Below, piece by piece: positions 7,827 through 16,742 of a DNA stretch of 64,000 nucleotides. The DNA is from Pseudoduganella lurida (GTDB lineage Bacteria > Pseudomonadota > Gammaproteobacteria > Burkholderiales > Burkholderiaceae_D), in assembly GCF_007830455.1 (NCBI RefSeq), contig NZ_VLLB01000001.1, positions 620,001 through 684,000 of the forward strand, in the 5' to 3' direction. Within the stretch, counting starts at the first letter, position 1; each line of letters starts with the position of its first letter. The notes beneath the pieces were generated by a model that was not told the origin of the DNA, searched no databases, and saw only the letters and a list, made by a program, of their open reading frames with translations. Made by a program: the position numbers and the translations under genes.

Positions 7827-10173
7827 CAGTAACGCGCCGCCAGGCTGATGCCGAACGTGCGCGGCTCGCCGGCATAACGGGCGCGCACCACCTGCGTCGA
7901 ACGGGTCAGCAGGTAATCCGTGTCGTTGGCATTCTTCACCCAGGCCAGCAGGCGCCAGCCGCGGTCGCGCGACTCGATGCCGGCGGACAGATTGGCCAGG
8001 CCGAAGCTGGGCAGCTGCAGGTTCGGGTCATTCGCGGCACCCGTGTTGTAGCTGTCCTTCCACGCGTAGCTGGCGGCCGCGACGGCATAACCGAAGGACA
8101 TCGGGATGCTGATATTGGCGGCCGTGCTGACCTGCTTGCGCGGCGCATTCGATAACGGGTTGCCGCTGTTGTTGACGGTGCCGAGCACGAAGCTGTCATA
8201 GCGGCCATCCAGGTGGCTGTAACTGCCGGTCAGGTCCAGCCAGCTGTTGGCTTTATAGGCGACCTCGAACTCGCCGCCCTTCATCGTCGCCTTACCGGCA
8301 TTGAAGATCGCCAGTACGCCGCTCAGCGTGTTGTTGACCAGCTCCTGCTTTTCGCGGTAGTTCATGCGGAAGATCGAGGCGTTGACGCGCAGCCGGTTCT
8401 GCAGCCATTGCGACTTGATGCCCAGTTCAAAATTGTTGACGGTCTCCGGATCGAACGCCGTGCGGAATACCGCGGCGCTGGAGGCATCGGCGTTGTAGCC
8501 GCCACTCGTGAAACCGCGCGTCGCGCTCAGGTAGGTCATCAGGCCGGTACGCGGGGTCCAGCTCAGCACCGCGCGGGGCGTGACCTCGCTCCAGCTGCCC
8601 GACAGGTCGGTGACGGTGAAATTGCTGGTCGGGCGAAGAAGATCGCTGCGGGTCAGGCTGGCCGTCTTGCGGTCGCGCGTGTAGCGGGCGCCCAGCGTCA
8701 GGTCGAACGCGGCAGGTAGATGGACGACGCCATCGACGAACACGGCGACACTGCGGCTCTGCACCGACTGGTTGGCCAGCGTCGAACTGGCCAGAACACC
8801 GGTGCGCACTGTCAGGCCCCGCGTCGCCAGTTGCCGGTCGCCGTCTTCGTCCGCGTAATACAGACCCGTGACGAAATCGCCGGCCGCCCATTTCGGGCTG
8901 GCGTAACGCAGTTCCTGCGACAGCGTGTGGATCTGGTCCGCATCGCTGGTGATGCTCTGGCTGCCCGTGGTCAGCAAGGTGTAGCTGGCGCCCACGCCCG
9001 AATAGGTTTCGCCGGACTGCGATTTGCGGTAGGCGGTAATCGACGTGATCTCGCCCTGCGGCATGCGCCAGACGAGTTTGGCGGACGCGCCCGCGATGAT
9101 GCGGGCAAAGCGCTGCGCGATGCCCAGCTCGGACGTGCGCACATCGCCATCGTCGCCCAGCGTGTCGGAGGACAGCGTGCGGCCGCCGTTGCGGTCGTCG
9201 CTGTAGTCGGCGCTGACCGTGGCAGTCAAGGCATCGCTCACGTTGAACAGCGCCTGCGCACGAAAATTCTGGCTGTCGATATCGTCCTGTTCGCGGCCCG
9301 TCAGGCGGTCGCGTCCCAGGCCGTCGCGCTGGCGCACCGAGGTGGCCAGTTTCAGCGCGGCGCGCTCGCCCAGCGGCACGTTGACGAAGCCGCGCGCCTG
9401 GCGCTCGCCGTGGTCGCCCACCGTGACATCGCCTTCCGCCGCCAGCCTTTCCGGATCGGGCTGGCGCGTGTTGATGACGATGGCGCCGCCCGTCACGTTG
9501 CGGCCGAACAGCGTGCCCTGCGGTCCTTTCAGCACGGCGACCGATTCCAGGTCGAACAGCTCGAAGCTGGCCGCGCTGTTGCGGGGAATGTAGACGTCGT
9601 CCACAAAAATGCCCACCGGCTTGTTGACGCCGATCTGCGAAACGTGTTGCTGATGCCGCGGATGGCGATCGTGGGATTGGCCTGGCTGAAGGCCGACACG
9701 AGCAGGCCCGGCGTCAGGCGCGCCACGTCCTGCAGGCCCTGCACGCGGTGCACGTCCAGCGTCTTTGCCGACAGCGCCGTCATGGCAATCGGCACCGCCT
9801 GCGCCGACTGCGAGCGTTTTTGCGCCGTCACCGTGACGGTGGCCAGTTCGGTGTCTGCGGCGACCGGTGCGGTGGCTCGTGCTTCGCGAAAGACCAGCAC
9901 CCCGTTGGCGCCATCGCGCCGCACCGAGAGCCCCGTACCGGCCAGCACGGCCTGCAATGCCGCCTCGGCGTTCGCCGCTCCCTGCGCGCCGCCGCTGGCA
10001 CGTCCTTGTACATCCTCGGCCTTGTACAAGAGCTGGGTGCCGGTCTGCGCGGCGTACTGATCGAGCGCCGTCTTCAGGTCACCCGGCGGGATATTGATGG
10101 CGGCGGTCTGGGCGTGCAGCGCGCCGCTGACTGCCAGGGCGCACAGGGCGCCGATCAGTGTTGGACTTGTCAT
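7826..10173 (-). pseudogene. TonB-dependent receptor with STN domain, frameshifted once
   Basis: Read with one missing base restored, the gene encodes about 782 residues. A signal peptide (1-20) is followed by an STN (secretin/TonB short N-terminal) domain, IPPGDLKTALDQYAAQTGTQ, at about 25-95. Then comes a TonB-box region, the plug (TVTAQKRSQSAQAVPIAM through LKGPQGTLFGRNVTGG) and a 22-strand barrel ending in ...FGISLAARY. STN domains let such receptors signal through a FecR partner, and FecR and FecI genes lie directly upstream. The frame breaks near 9635-9645: the first frame reads ISNTFRRSAS where the second supplies QIGVNKPVGIFVDD. One base is missing around the TTT run, so it could be a true mutation or a homopolymer sequencing error. 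AGAGGAAACC precedes the ATG at 10173. Ligand unknown. Confidence 0.85.
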
Positions 10174-10251
10174 GGTTTCCTCTTTTGATGGGATGCTGCT
10201 CCCCTGTAAGACGAGGGCCGATGACGAATCCGGTATGCCGATGCGGAAAAT

Positions 10252-11217
10252 TTATCGCGTGATCTCGATGCGGTCCGCGTGCCGCCGCGCGTGCAGCCCG
10301 AAGCCCTGTTCGAGCAAACGTGCAAAACCTTCCACATTGGTCGGGGCGAAGCTGCCGCCGATGGCCATGCCCGCCACTACCGGGTCGTCGACGACCAGCC
10401 GCCGCGCGTTGTAGCGGTTGAACTCCGCCGCCGCTTCGGCCAGCGTGGTGCCGTCGAACACGATGCGGCCATTGCGCCACGCCAGCCGCTGCGCCGCCTG
10501 CGCCGGGCTGCGCGCCGCGCGCACGATGACGCCGCCCTGCGCCACCGCCTCCTCGTTGCGGGCCAGCTCCACGGCGCCCGTCTTCTCGCTGAGCCGCACC
10601 CGGCCCTGCTCGACCAGCACGCGCGTGCTGTCGCCATCGCGCCGCACCGTGAAGCGCGTGCCCAGTACCGTCACGCGGCTGCTGCCCGCCTCGATCACGA
10701 ACGGGTGGGCCGGGTCGTGGGCGATGTCGAAATAGGCTTCGCCGCCGTCCAGCCAGACGTGGCGGGGCTGGTCGCCCACGGTGCGCAGCCGCGTGGCCGT
10801 GTTGAGCTGCAGGCGCGAGCCGTCCGCCAGTGCCACGCTGCGGCGCTCGCCCACCTGCGTGGCATAGCGCTGCACGTCGTCGCCGCCGGAACGGAGCGCC
10901 AGCATAACGCCCAGCGCGCAGGCCAGCACCAGGCCGGCCGCCATCCGCCACGGCAGGTGCCGCGCCGCCGCGCGCCTCGGGATGGCCGGCGCCGCCTCGG
11001 CATGGCTGGCGCCCGCAACGATCGCATCGGCGCCCTCCCACGCGCCGCGCAGGCGCAGCCAGGCCACGCGGTGCAGCGTGTCTTCGGCCAGCCAGGCGTC
11101 GAGGCGGCGCTGTTCCTCCCCATTCCAGGCATGCCGGTCGCACCGCGCCAGCCATGCGGCGGCCACCGCCTCCACGGCCAGCGCACCCTTGTCCCGTTCC
11201 ATGTTCTTATCGTCCAT
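10252..11217 (-). CDS. FecR-type anti-sigma / sigma-regulator protein
   Basis: About 321 residues. The cytoplasmic N-terminus (1-85) has the DUF4880 pattern AAAWLARCDRHAWNGEEQRR, a single membrane helix (WRMAAGLVLACALGVM) is at about 88-106, and a periplasmic FecR domain (GERRSVALADGSRLQLNTAT) runs from about 120 to 215. The C-terminal STN-like domain FNRYNARRLVVDDP is at about 255-321. In known systems it carries the signal from the receptor's STN domain through the inner membrane to the sigma factor. The start at 11217 is two bases after the fecI-like stop; a second in-frame ATG at 11202 is also possible. It sits between the sigma factor and the receptor, the standard FecI-FecR-FecA order. 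Confidence 0.88.
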   Translation of the reverse strand: MDDKNMERDKGALAVEAVAAAWLARCDRHAWNGEEQRRLDAWLAEDTLHRVAWLRLRGAWEGADAIVAGASHAEAAPAIPRRAAARHLPWRMAAGLVLACALGVMLALRSGGDDVQRYATQVGERRSVALADGSRLQLNTATRLRTVGDQPRHVWLDGGEAYFDIAHDPAHPFVIEAGSSRVTVLGTRFTVRRDGDSTRVLVEQGRVRLSEKTGAVELARNEEAVAQGGVIVRAARSPAQAAQRLAWRNGRIVFDGTTLAEAAAEFNRYNARRLVVDDPVVAGMAIGGSFAPTNVEGFARLLEQGFGLHARRHADRIEITR

Positions 11218-11219
11218 CC

Positions 11220-11777
11220 TCACGTGCCTCGTTTGCGCAGCCGGTCTTCCAGCTTGCGGATGCCTGCGCCGATCCCGTGCGCGAACAGCGCATCCGCGAG
11301 CGCCCGCATGCCCTTGGCGATCTGCTTTTCCACCGTGTCCTCGGCGATGCCCATTTTTTCCGCCACCTCGCGCTGCGACAGGCCATCGACCTTGCGCAGC
11401 ATGACGACTTCGCGGCAGCGCGGCGGCAGGTCGTCCAGCGCCGCGACGAAGCGCTGCAGGTCGGCGCGGCCGCCGGCATGGCGGTCCGGCGTGAGCTCGT
11501 CCAGCGCCAGGTCGGACAGTTCCGCATACGCCTCGATCGACACCACCTGGCTGCGCCGCGCCCGGTCGATCAGCAGGTTGCGGGCGGTGGTCATCACGAA
11601 CGGCGCGGCGCGCTCGGGCAGCCCGGCCCGCGCCGCTTCGTACACGCGTGCGTAGACCTCCTGGCGCAGGTCCGCCCATTCCGCGGAGTCGCGCCAGTTG
11701 TGTCGCAGGTAGCGCATCAGCGTGCCCTCCAGCGGGAGCACCTCGGTGATGAACCAGTCGTCCAGGTCGTTGGGCAT
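11220..11777 (-). CDS. ECF sigma-70 factor, FecI type
   Basis: About 185 residues. Region 2 is ADLRQEVYARVYEAARAGLP with AAPFVMTTARNLLIDRAR. Region 4 is LPPRCREVVMLRKVDGLSQR followed by the helix-turn-helix REVAEKMGIAEDTVEKQI. Conservation of RNLLIDRAR and KQIAKGMRAL places it with the FecI-like ECF sigma factors. The frame extends upstream to 11879, but the sigma homology starts at MPNDLDDWFITEVLP, so the ATG at 11777 is preferred. Its Shine-Dalgarno is weak. It heads the cluster with FecR, the receptor and the MBL hydrolase and probably directs their transcription. Confidence 0.9.
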   Translation of the reverse strand: MPNDLDDWFITEVLPLEGTLMRYLRHNWRDSAEWADLRQEVYARVYEAARAGLPERAAPFVMTTARNLLIDRARRSQVVSIEAYAELSDLALDELTPDRHAGGRADLQRFVAALDDLPPRCREVVMLRKVDGLSQREVAEKMGIAEDTVEKQIAKGMRALADALFAHGIGAGIRKLEDRLRKRGT

Positions 11778-11891
11778 GTCTTGCAGGGTCAGACGAACCG
11801 GTGACAGGAATCCGGTATCGGTGGCGAAAAAAAAGATGCCCCGCCAGGATAGCAGCGCGGCATGACCGGCCCGTGACACCCCGCCGACGAT

Positions 11892-13037
11892 CTACCCCAC
11901 CTTGTCCAGCGCCGCCGATATGGCCTGCCCCAGCCCCACCCGTACATCGCCGTTGGTGTTGATCTGCTGCGTGATGTCGCGGCTGAACCCGCCGCCCGTG
12001 ACGAAGTCGCCCACCGTTTCGACGATGGTGCCCACCGCATTCGCCCCCGCGATGCTGGCGTCGTGCACGCGCGCCTCGATCACCGTCACGGCCACCGGCG
12101 GCAGCGCGTTACGGACCATCATCTCGAACCTGAGCGTCATCCGGAAGCCCACGCGGAACTCCGGATCGGCATACGAGCCGAGCACGGTCGGCGTGGTGGT
12201 CTTGAACAGGATGTTGTTGCCGGGCGCCTCCAGGTCGACGGCAAACAGGTTCGGGCCGATCTGCCTGGCGCTGGCATTGACGGCGCCGATGCTGGCGTGC
12301 GGCGTGCGGATATTGACGCCCGGTGCCACGCCGCGGTTCTTCAGCACCCGCTCCATGGTGGACGCCACCAGCGCACGGCCGGCGTTGTCCCACATGACGT
12401 TGACCATCTGCTGCAGGCGCGGCGCCTGCAGGGCCAGATTCTGCACCTTCACCGGATAATTCGTCGTATGCGCCAGCACGAAGGTCAGGCCGGCCGCCTG
12501 GTGGCCACCGCCGGCGCCGCACACACCCTTGTCCGGAAAGCCGTCGAAGAACATCAGCATGCATTTCTGGCAGAAGCGCCAGCTGGCCTGGGCGGTGGGC
12601 GACTCGGGCGCGCTGTGCGGCAGCGTGAAGACATACCCGGCCGGCACGTGCGGGCCGCCAGCGGCGCAGATGCCTTTACCCGGAAAGCCGTCGAAGAACA
12701 TGCCATTGCACTTCTGGCAGAAGCGCCATTTCGACTGCGCGGTGCCCGTCTCCGGCACGTCGTGCGGCAGCACGAAGTTGAAGCCCATGGCTTCGTGCGC
12801 GCCGCCGGCCTTGCACACGCCCTTGGCCGGAAAACCACTGAAGAACATCGCATGGCACTTGTGGCAGTAGCGCCAGTCGCCCTGGCTGGGCGGCTGGGCG
12901 TAGACGAGCGTGGCCACGCCGGGCGACAGCAGCGGCACGCTGGCGATCAGCCAGTCGCGGCCGATGGCCAGCGCGCGCCGGCGGCCGTGGTCGTGGGTCG
13001 AAGTGCAAGCGGGGGAGCACTGCGGGGATGGCTTCAT
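11892..13037 (-). CDS. Exported protein with three C3H cysteine repeats
   Basis: A 381-residue protein I cannot assign to a named family. After a signal-like segment with RRR (19-47) come three near-identical units starting at W55, W104 and W153, period 49. Each reads WRxCxKCxxMFFxGFPxKGxC followed by GGxH, so each supplies Cys, Cys (two apart), Cys (14 further) and His (six further): a candidate zinc or other metal site. Similar WRWCxKC units occur, from memory, in actinobacterial secreted proteins. The C-terminal 190 residues form a separate domain without cysteine that looks beta-rich. A perfect AAGGAGGT (13044-13051) fixes the start. It is transcribed divergently from the GH2 gene at 13266, with about 230 bases between them. 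Confidence 0.75.
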   Translation of the reverse strand: MKPSPQCSPACTSTHDHGRRRALAIGRDWLIASVPLLSPGVATLVYAQPPSQGDWRYCHKCHAMFFSGFPAKGVCKAGGAHEAMGFNFVLPHDVPETGTAQSKWRFCQKCNGMFFDGFPGKGICAAGGPHVPAGYVFTLPHSAPESPTAQASWRFCQKCMLMFFDGFPDKGVCGAGGGHQAAGLTFVLAHTTNYPVKVQNLALQAPRLQQMVNVMWDNAGRALVASTMERVLKNRGVAPGVNIRTPHASIGAVNASARQIGPNLFAVDLEAPGNNILFKTTTPTVLGSYADPEFRVGFRMTLRFEMMVRNALPPVAVTVIEARVHDASIAGANAVGTIVETVGDFVTGGGFSRDITQQINTNGDVRVGLGQAISAALDKVG

Positions 13038-13265
13038 GGTGTTACCTCCTTCGGTCGCGGTCGTGCCGGCGTGCAGCGCCGGTCCATCCGGGATCGTGCG
13101 CCGGAAGAGGCGTGGCGTCTGTCCGAACTTGTCGCGAACTTGTCGCCTGCCGCAGACAGCCTTTGCGCCGTGTCCGCCGTCGATCAGTCACGCAGCTGAG
13201 CAAAAGGGAGTACGAACCTGTGCTATAAGAACCGGCCGGAATCCGACAACCCAACCCCTGTCTCC

Positions 13266-16200
13266 ATGCCCGCCTACGCCCGTCCGCTCGCCTCACGCTG
13301 GTTCGCCGCCGCCCTGCTGGCCACCACCGTCTCCGCCCTTGCCGCCACGCCCGTGACCGAACAGCGCTATCTGTCCGGCACCGGTCCGAAGACGGCGGTG
13401 CCGTGGGAATTCAAGGTCTCGGACGGCCGCCGCGCCGGCGCCTGGACCACGATCCCCGTGCCGTCGAACTGGGAGCTGCAGGGCTTTGGCGGCTACGACT
13501 ACGGCGAAGGCGACAAGCTGCACAACGAAACGGGCCAGTACCGCCTGACGTTCGCCGTGCCCCAGAGCTGGCAGGGCCGCAGCATCCGGCTCGTGTTCGA
13601 AGGCGTGATGACGGAGGCGACCGTGCGCGTCAACGGCGTACAGGCCGGCGCCCCGCACATCGGCGGCTTCTACCGCTTCAGCTACGACGTGACGAAGCTC
13701 GTCAAGCCCGGTGCCAGCGCCGACAACCTGCTGGAAGTGGACGTCAACAAGGTCGCCACCGATGCGGCCAGCGAGAAGGCCGAGCGCCGCGGGGATTACT
13801 GGGTCTTCGGCGGCATCTTCCGGCCCGTATGGCTGGAGGCAGCGCCGGTGCAGGCCATCGCGCAGACGGCCATCGATGCCCGCGCCGATGGCAGCCTGCG
13901 CGCGCTGGTCACGGTCAGCGCGGCGTCGCCCGGCAATGCGGTGGAAGCACAGGTGCTGGACAGCGCCGGCAAGCCGGCCGGCGCGCCCTTCCGCACCGCC
14001 GTCACTGCTGCCGGCCAGGTCGAACTGGCGGCGCGCATCGACCGGCCGCGCCTGTGGTCGGCCGAAACGCCGAACCTGTACGCGCTGCGCCTGACGCTGC
14101 TGCGGGACGGCCAGGCGCTGCATACGGCGACGGAACGCTTCGGCTTCCGCACCTTCGAGCTGCGCAAGGGGGACGGGCTGTACCTGAACGGCCGCAAGAT
14201 CGTCATCAAGGGCGTCAACCGGCACAGCTTCCGTCCCGGGACGGGCCGTGCGCTCGACCGCGACGACAATTACGCCGATGCGCGCCTGATCAAGTCGATG
14301 AACATGAACACGGCGCGCATGTCGCACTACCCGCCCGATCCGGCCTTCCTGCAGGCGGCCGACGAACTGGGGCTGTACGTGATCGACGAGCTGTCCGGCT
14401 GGCAGGCTGCCCACGGCACGGCGATCGGCCGCAAGCTGGTCGGCGAGATGGTCCCGCGCGACGTGAACCACCCCAGCATCCTGTTCTGGGCCAACGGCAA
14501 CGAGGGCGGCTTCAACCTCGACCTGGACGGCGAGTACCACAAATACGATCCGCAGCAGCGTCCCGTCATCCACCCGTGGGCCATCTTCGGCGACATCGAC
14601 ACCAAGCATTACCCCAACTGGCAGCTGCTCAACGAACGCCTGAAGGGACCGAACCTGTTCATGCCCACGGAATTCATGCATGCCGTGTACGACGGCGGCG
14701 GCGGCGCCAGCCTGGACGACTACTGGAACGCGATGATGGCGTCGCCGGTGGGCGTGGGCGGCGTGATCTGGGCGCTGAACGACGAGGGCGTGGTGCGCAC
14801 CGACCGGGGCAACCGCGTCGATCCGTATGGCACCTACGGACCGGACGGCATCGTCGGCCCCCACCATGAAAAGGAAGGCAGCTACTACGCCGTGAAGGAG
14901 ATCTGGTCGCCCGTGCAGTTGGGCGCCGCCACGCTCGATGCCGCGTTCGATGGCCGGCTGAAGGTCGACAACCGCTACGATTTCACGAGCCTGGACCGGG
15001 TGACATTCACGTGGCAGCTGGTGCGCTACCCGGCTCCCGGTTTATCAGCCAACGGGGCACGCGTGCTTGCCAAGGGTACGGGCCGGGCGACCGGTGTGGC
15101 GGCGCGCAGCAGCGGCACGCTGGACCTGCGGCTGCCGGCCAGCTGGCGCAGTTACCAGGCCGATGCCCTGGACGTCACGGCCACCGGCCCCGATGGCGGC
15201 CAGCTGTGGACCTGGACGTATCCGGCCGCCGATCTCGCGGCGCGCGTGCAGGCCGCCGCGGCCGGCAAGGCCACGACGGCGCCGCGGGTCGAACAGGCCG
15301 ATGGCGCCATCCGCCTGTTTGCCGGCACGGCCAGCGCCACCTTCGACGCGGCCAGCGGACAACTGCGCTCGCTGCAGCATGCCGGTCACGTGTCGGCACT
15401 GAGCAACGGCCCGCGCCTGGCGTTTGCCCGGCCGGCCCGCGATGCGACGACCGACTGGCTGGCCTTCGCGGACGATGAAGCCGGCGGCGTCCGCCGCCTC
15501 GCCACGCCGGCAATGGCCAGCGTCATCGAGATCATCCCGGCGATCGACAAGAAAACCGCCTATGCCGCCTTCCGGCTGGAGATCAGCGCGGACGGTACGC
15601 ACTGGAAGACGCTGTTCGATGCGTCGCGCCGCCGCTCGGACGGCAGCGAGTACCGCTTCCCGCCGCAGCGCGTCGCGGCAGTGCGCATCTCGAATGCGGT
15701 CGACCCGCTCGGCCAGCCCGTCAGCTTCGAGCGCGTGCGCGTGGGCCATGCCCCGGCGCGCTTCCCGGCCCTGGCCGACGGCCCGGCGATCGTCACGAGC
15801 GGCACGGCGAAGGACAAGGACGGCAAGCCCGTCGCCTGGCTGGAAGCGCGCAACAGCGCCGGCCTGGATCGCGTGCGCTGGACGCTGCATGGCGATGGCG
15901 CGCTGCAGCTCGATTACGCCTACCGGCTGGACGGCACGGTGCAGTACCACGGCGTGACGTTCGACCATCCACAGGATGCGCAGGACACCGGGGCATCGCT
16001 GCGCTGGCTGGGCGAAGGCCCCTACCGCGTCTGGAAGAACCGCCTGCAGGGCACCTGGCTGGGCGTGCACGAGGTGGCGCAGTTCGACCTGCAACCGGGC
16101 GAGGCATTCCGCTATCCGGAATCACAGGGCTTCTTTGCCGGCGTGCGCTGGGCCCGGCTGAAGACGGCAACCGGCACCCTGCTCGTCAACGCCGCGGCAC

Positions 16201-16403
16201 CCGACGGCTACCTGCGCGTGGGGACGCCCCGCATCTCGCACGGCAACACCACGGTGGAATTCCCGGCCGGCGACCTGTCGTGGCTGCACGCGATTCCGGC
16301 CATCGGCGAGAAATTCAGCGGCACCGAGGTGCTCGGGCCCGCCGCAGCCTGGCCGATTGCGAGCGGCGCGTACCAGGGCACGCTGACGTTCCGCTTCCAG
16401 TAA
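13266..16403 (+). CDS. Secreted glycoside hydrolase family 2 (beta-galactosidase type)
   Basis: A 1045-residue protein with signal peptide 1-26. The GH2 N-terminal jelly roll (about 40-195) contains PVPSNWELQGFGGYDYGEG. An immunoglobulin-like domain follows (195-300), then the TIM barrel (about 305-560), which opens with KGVNRHSFRP. The acid/base should be the Glu of ANGNEGG (about residue 413) and the nucleophile the Glu of MPTEFMHA (about 469). Beyond residue 650 is a beta-rich C-terminal region with a segment resembling a galactose-binding fold (FRLEISADGTHWKTLFD). Exact specificity (galactoside, glucuronide or mannoside) cannot be read from motifs. No strong Shine-Dalgarno precedes the ATG. 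It is the first of four GH2 genes in the window. Confidence 0.87.
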   Translation: MPAYARPLASRWFAAALLATTVSALAATPVTEQRYLSGTGPKTAVPWEFKVSDGRRAGAWTTIPVPSNWELQGFGGYDYGEGDKLHNETGQYRLTFAVPQSWQGRSIRLVFEGVMTEATVRVNGVQAGAPHIGGFYRFSYDVTKLVKPGASADNLLEVDVNKVATDAASEKAERRGDYWVFGGIFRPVWLEAAPVQAIAQTAIDARADGSLRALVTVSAASPGNAVEAQVLDSAGKPAGAPFRTAVTAAGQVELAARIDRPRLWSAETPNLYALRLTLLRDGQALHTATERFGFRTFELRKGDGLYLNGRKIVIKGVNRHSFRPGTGRALDRDDNYADARLIKSMNMNTARMSHYPPDPAFLQAADELGLYVIDELSGWQAAHGTAIGRKLVGEMVPRDVNHPSILFWANGNEGGFNLDLDGEYHKYDPQQRPVIHPWAIFGDIDTKHYPNWQLLNERLKGPNLFMPTEFMHAVYDGGGGASLDDYWNAMMASPVGVGGVIWALNDEGVVRTDRGNRVDPYGTYGPDGIVGPHHEKEGSYYAVKEIWSPVQLGAATLDAAFDGRLKVDNRYDFTSLDRVTFTWQLVRYPAPGLSANGARVLAKGTGRATGVAARSSGTLDLRLPASWRSYQADALDVTATGPDGGQLWTWTYPAADLAARVQAAAAGKATTAPRVEQADGAIRLFAGTASATFDAASGQLRSLQHAGHVSALSNGPRLAFARPARDATTDWLAFADDEAGGVRRLATPAMASVIEIIPAIDKKTAYAAFRLEISADGTHWKTLFDASRRRSDGSEYRFPPQRVAAVRISNAVDPLGQPVSFERVRVGHAPARFPALADGPAIVTSGTAKDKDGKPVAWLEARNSAGLDRVRWTLHGDGALQLDYAYRLDGTVQYHGVTFDHPQDAQDTGASLRWLGEGPYRVWKNRLQGTWLGVHEVAQFDLQPGEAFRYPESQGFFAGVRWARLKTATGTLLVNAAAPDGYLRVGTPRISHGNTTVEFPAGDLSWLHAIPAIGEKFSGTEVLGPAAAWPIASGAYQGTLTFRFQ

Positions 16404-16742
16404 ATTGTATCTCCCCACCCGGCGGCGGCAGGCTGCCGGGTCTTTCCGGCCGGCCGCCACGTTCGTCGCTGCCTTTTGATTCCTCACGGAATCGTCATGG
16501 TCACGGCAGCCATTGTTTGCCCTCATTTGCCCCTGATTTGCTCCCCATTTGCCCCTCATGTGCCACTCAATTGCCCGGCAATGCTATCCAACTAACGAAC
16601 GGCCCGCGTGCTCTTATGTACGCTACCGATCTATGGCATCAAGGCGCGTGGCGGGGCCAAGCACTGCGCGCCGGCGGCGGCCGCCTCGATGCGGTGCGCC
16701 TTAAAGCTCAACCGTGGCATGCAGATAACGGACTATTCAATC
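16404..16742. repeat. Intergenic region with 11-bp TTTGCCC tandem repeats
   Basis: Between the GH2 and AsmA genes. A weak hairpin (ACCCGGC ... GCCGGGT, about 16417-16441) followed by TCTTTCC may end the GH2 transcript. At 16513-16577 six imperfect copies of TTTGCCCCTCA follow one another with periods of 10, 11, 11, 11 and 11 bases. That is one DNA helical turn, about 165 bases before the AsmA start. No gene is visible. Confidence 0.6.

Noticed and set aside
11778..11879. N-terminal extension of the sigma factor
   Set aside because: No sigma homology and no ribosome binding site; the ATG at 11777 fits the family better.
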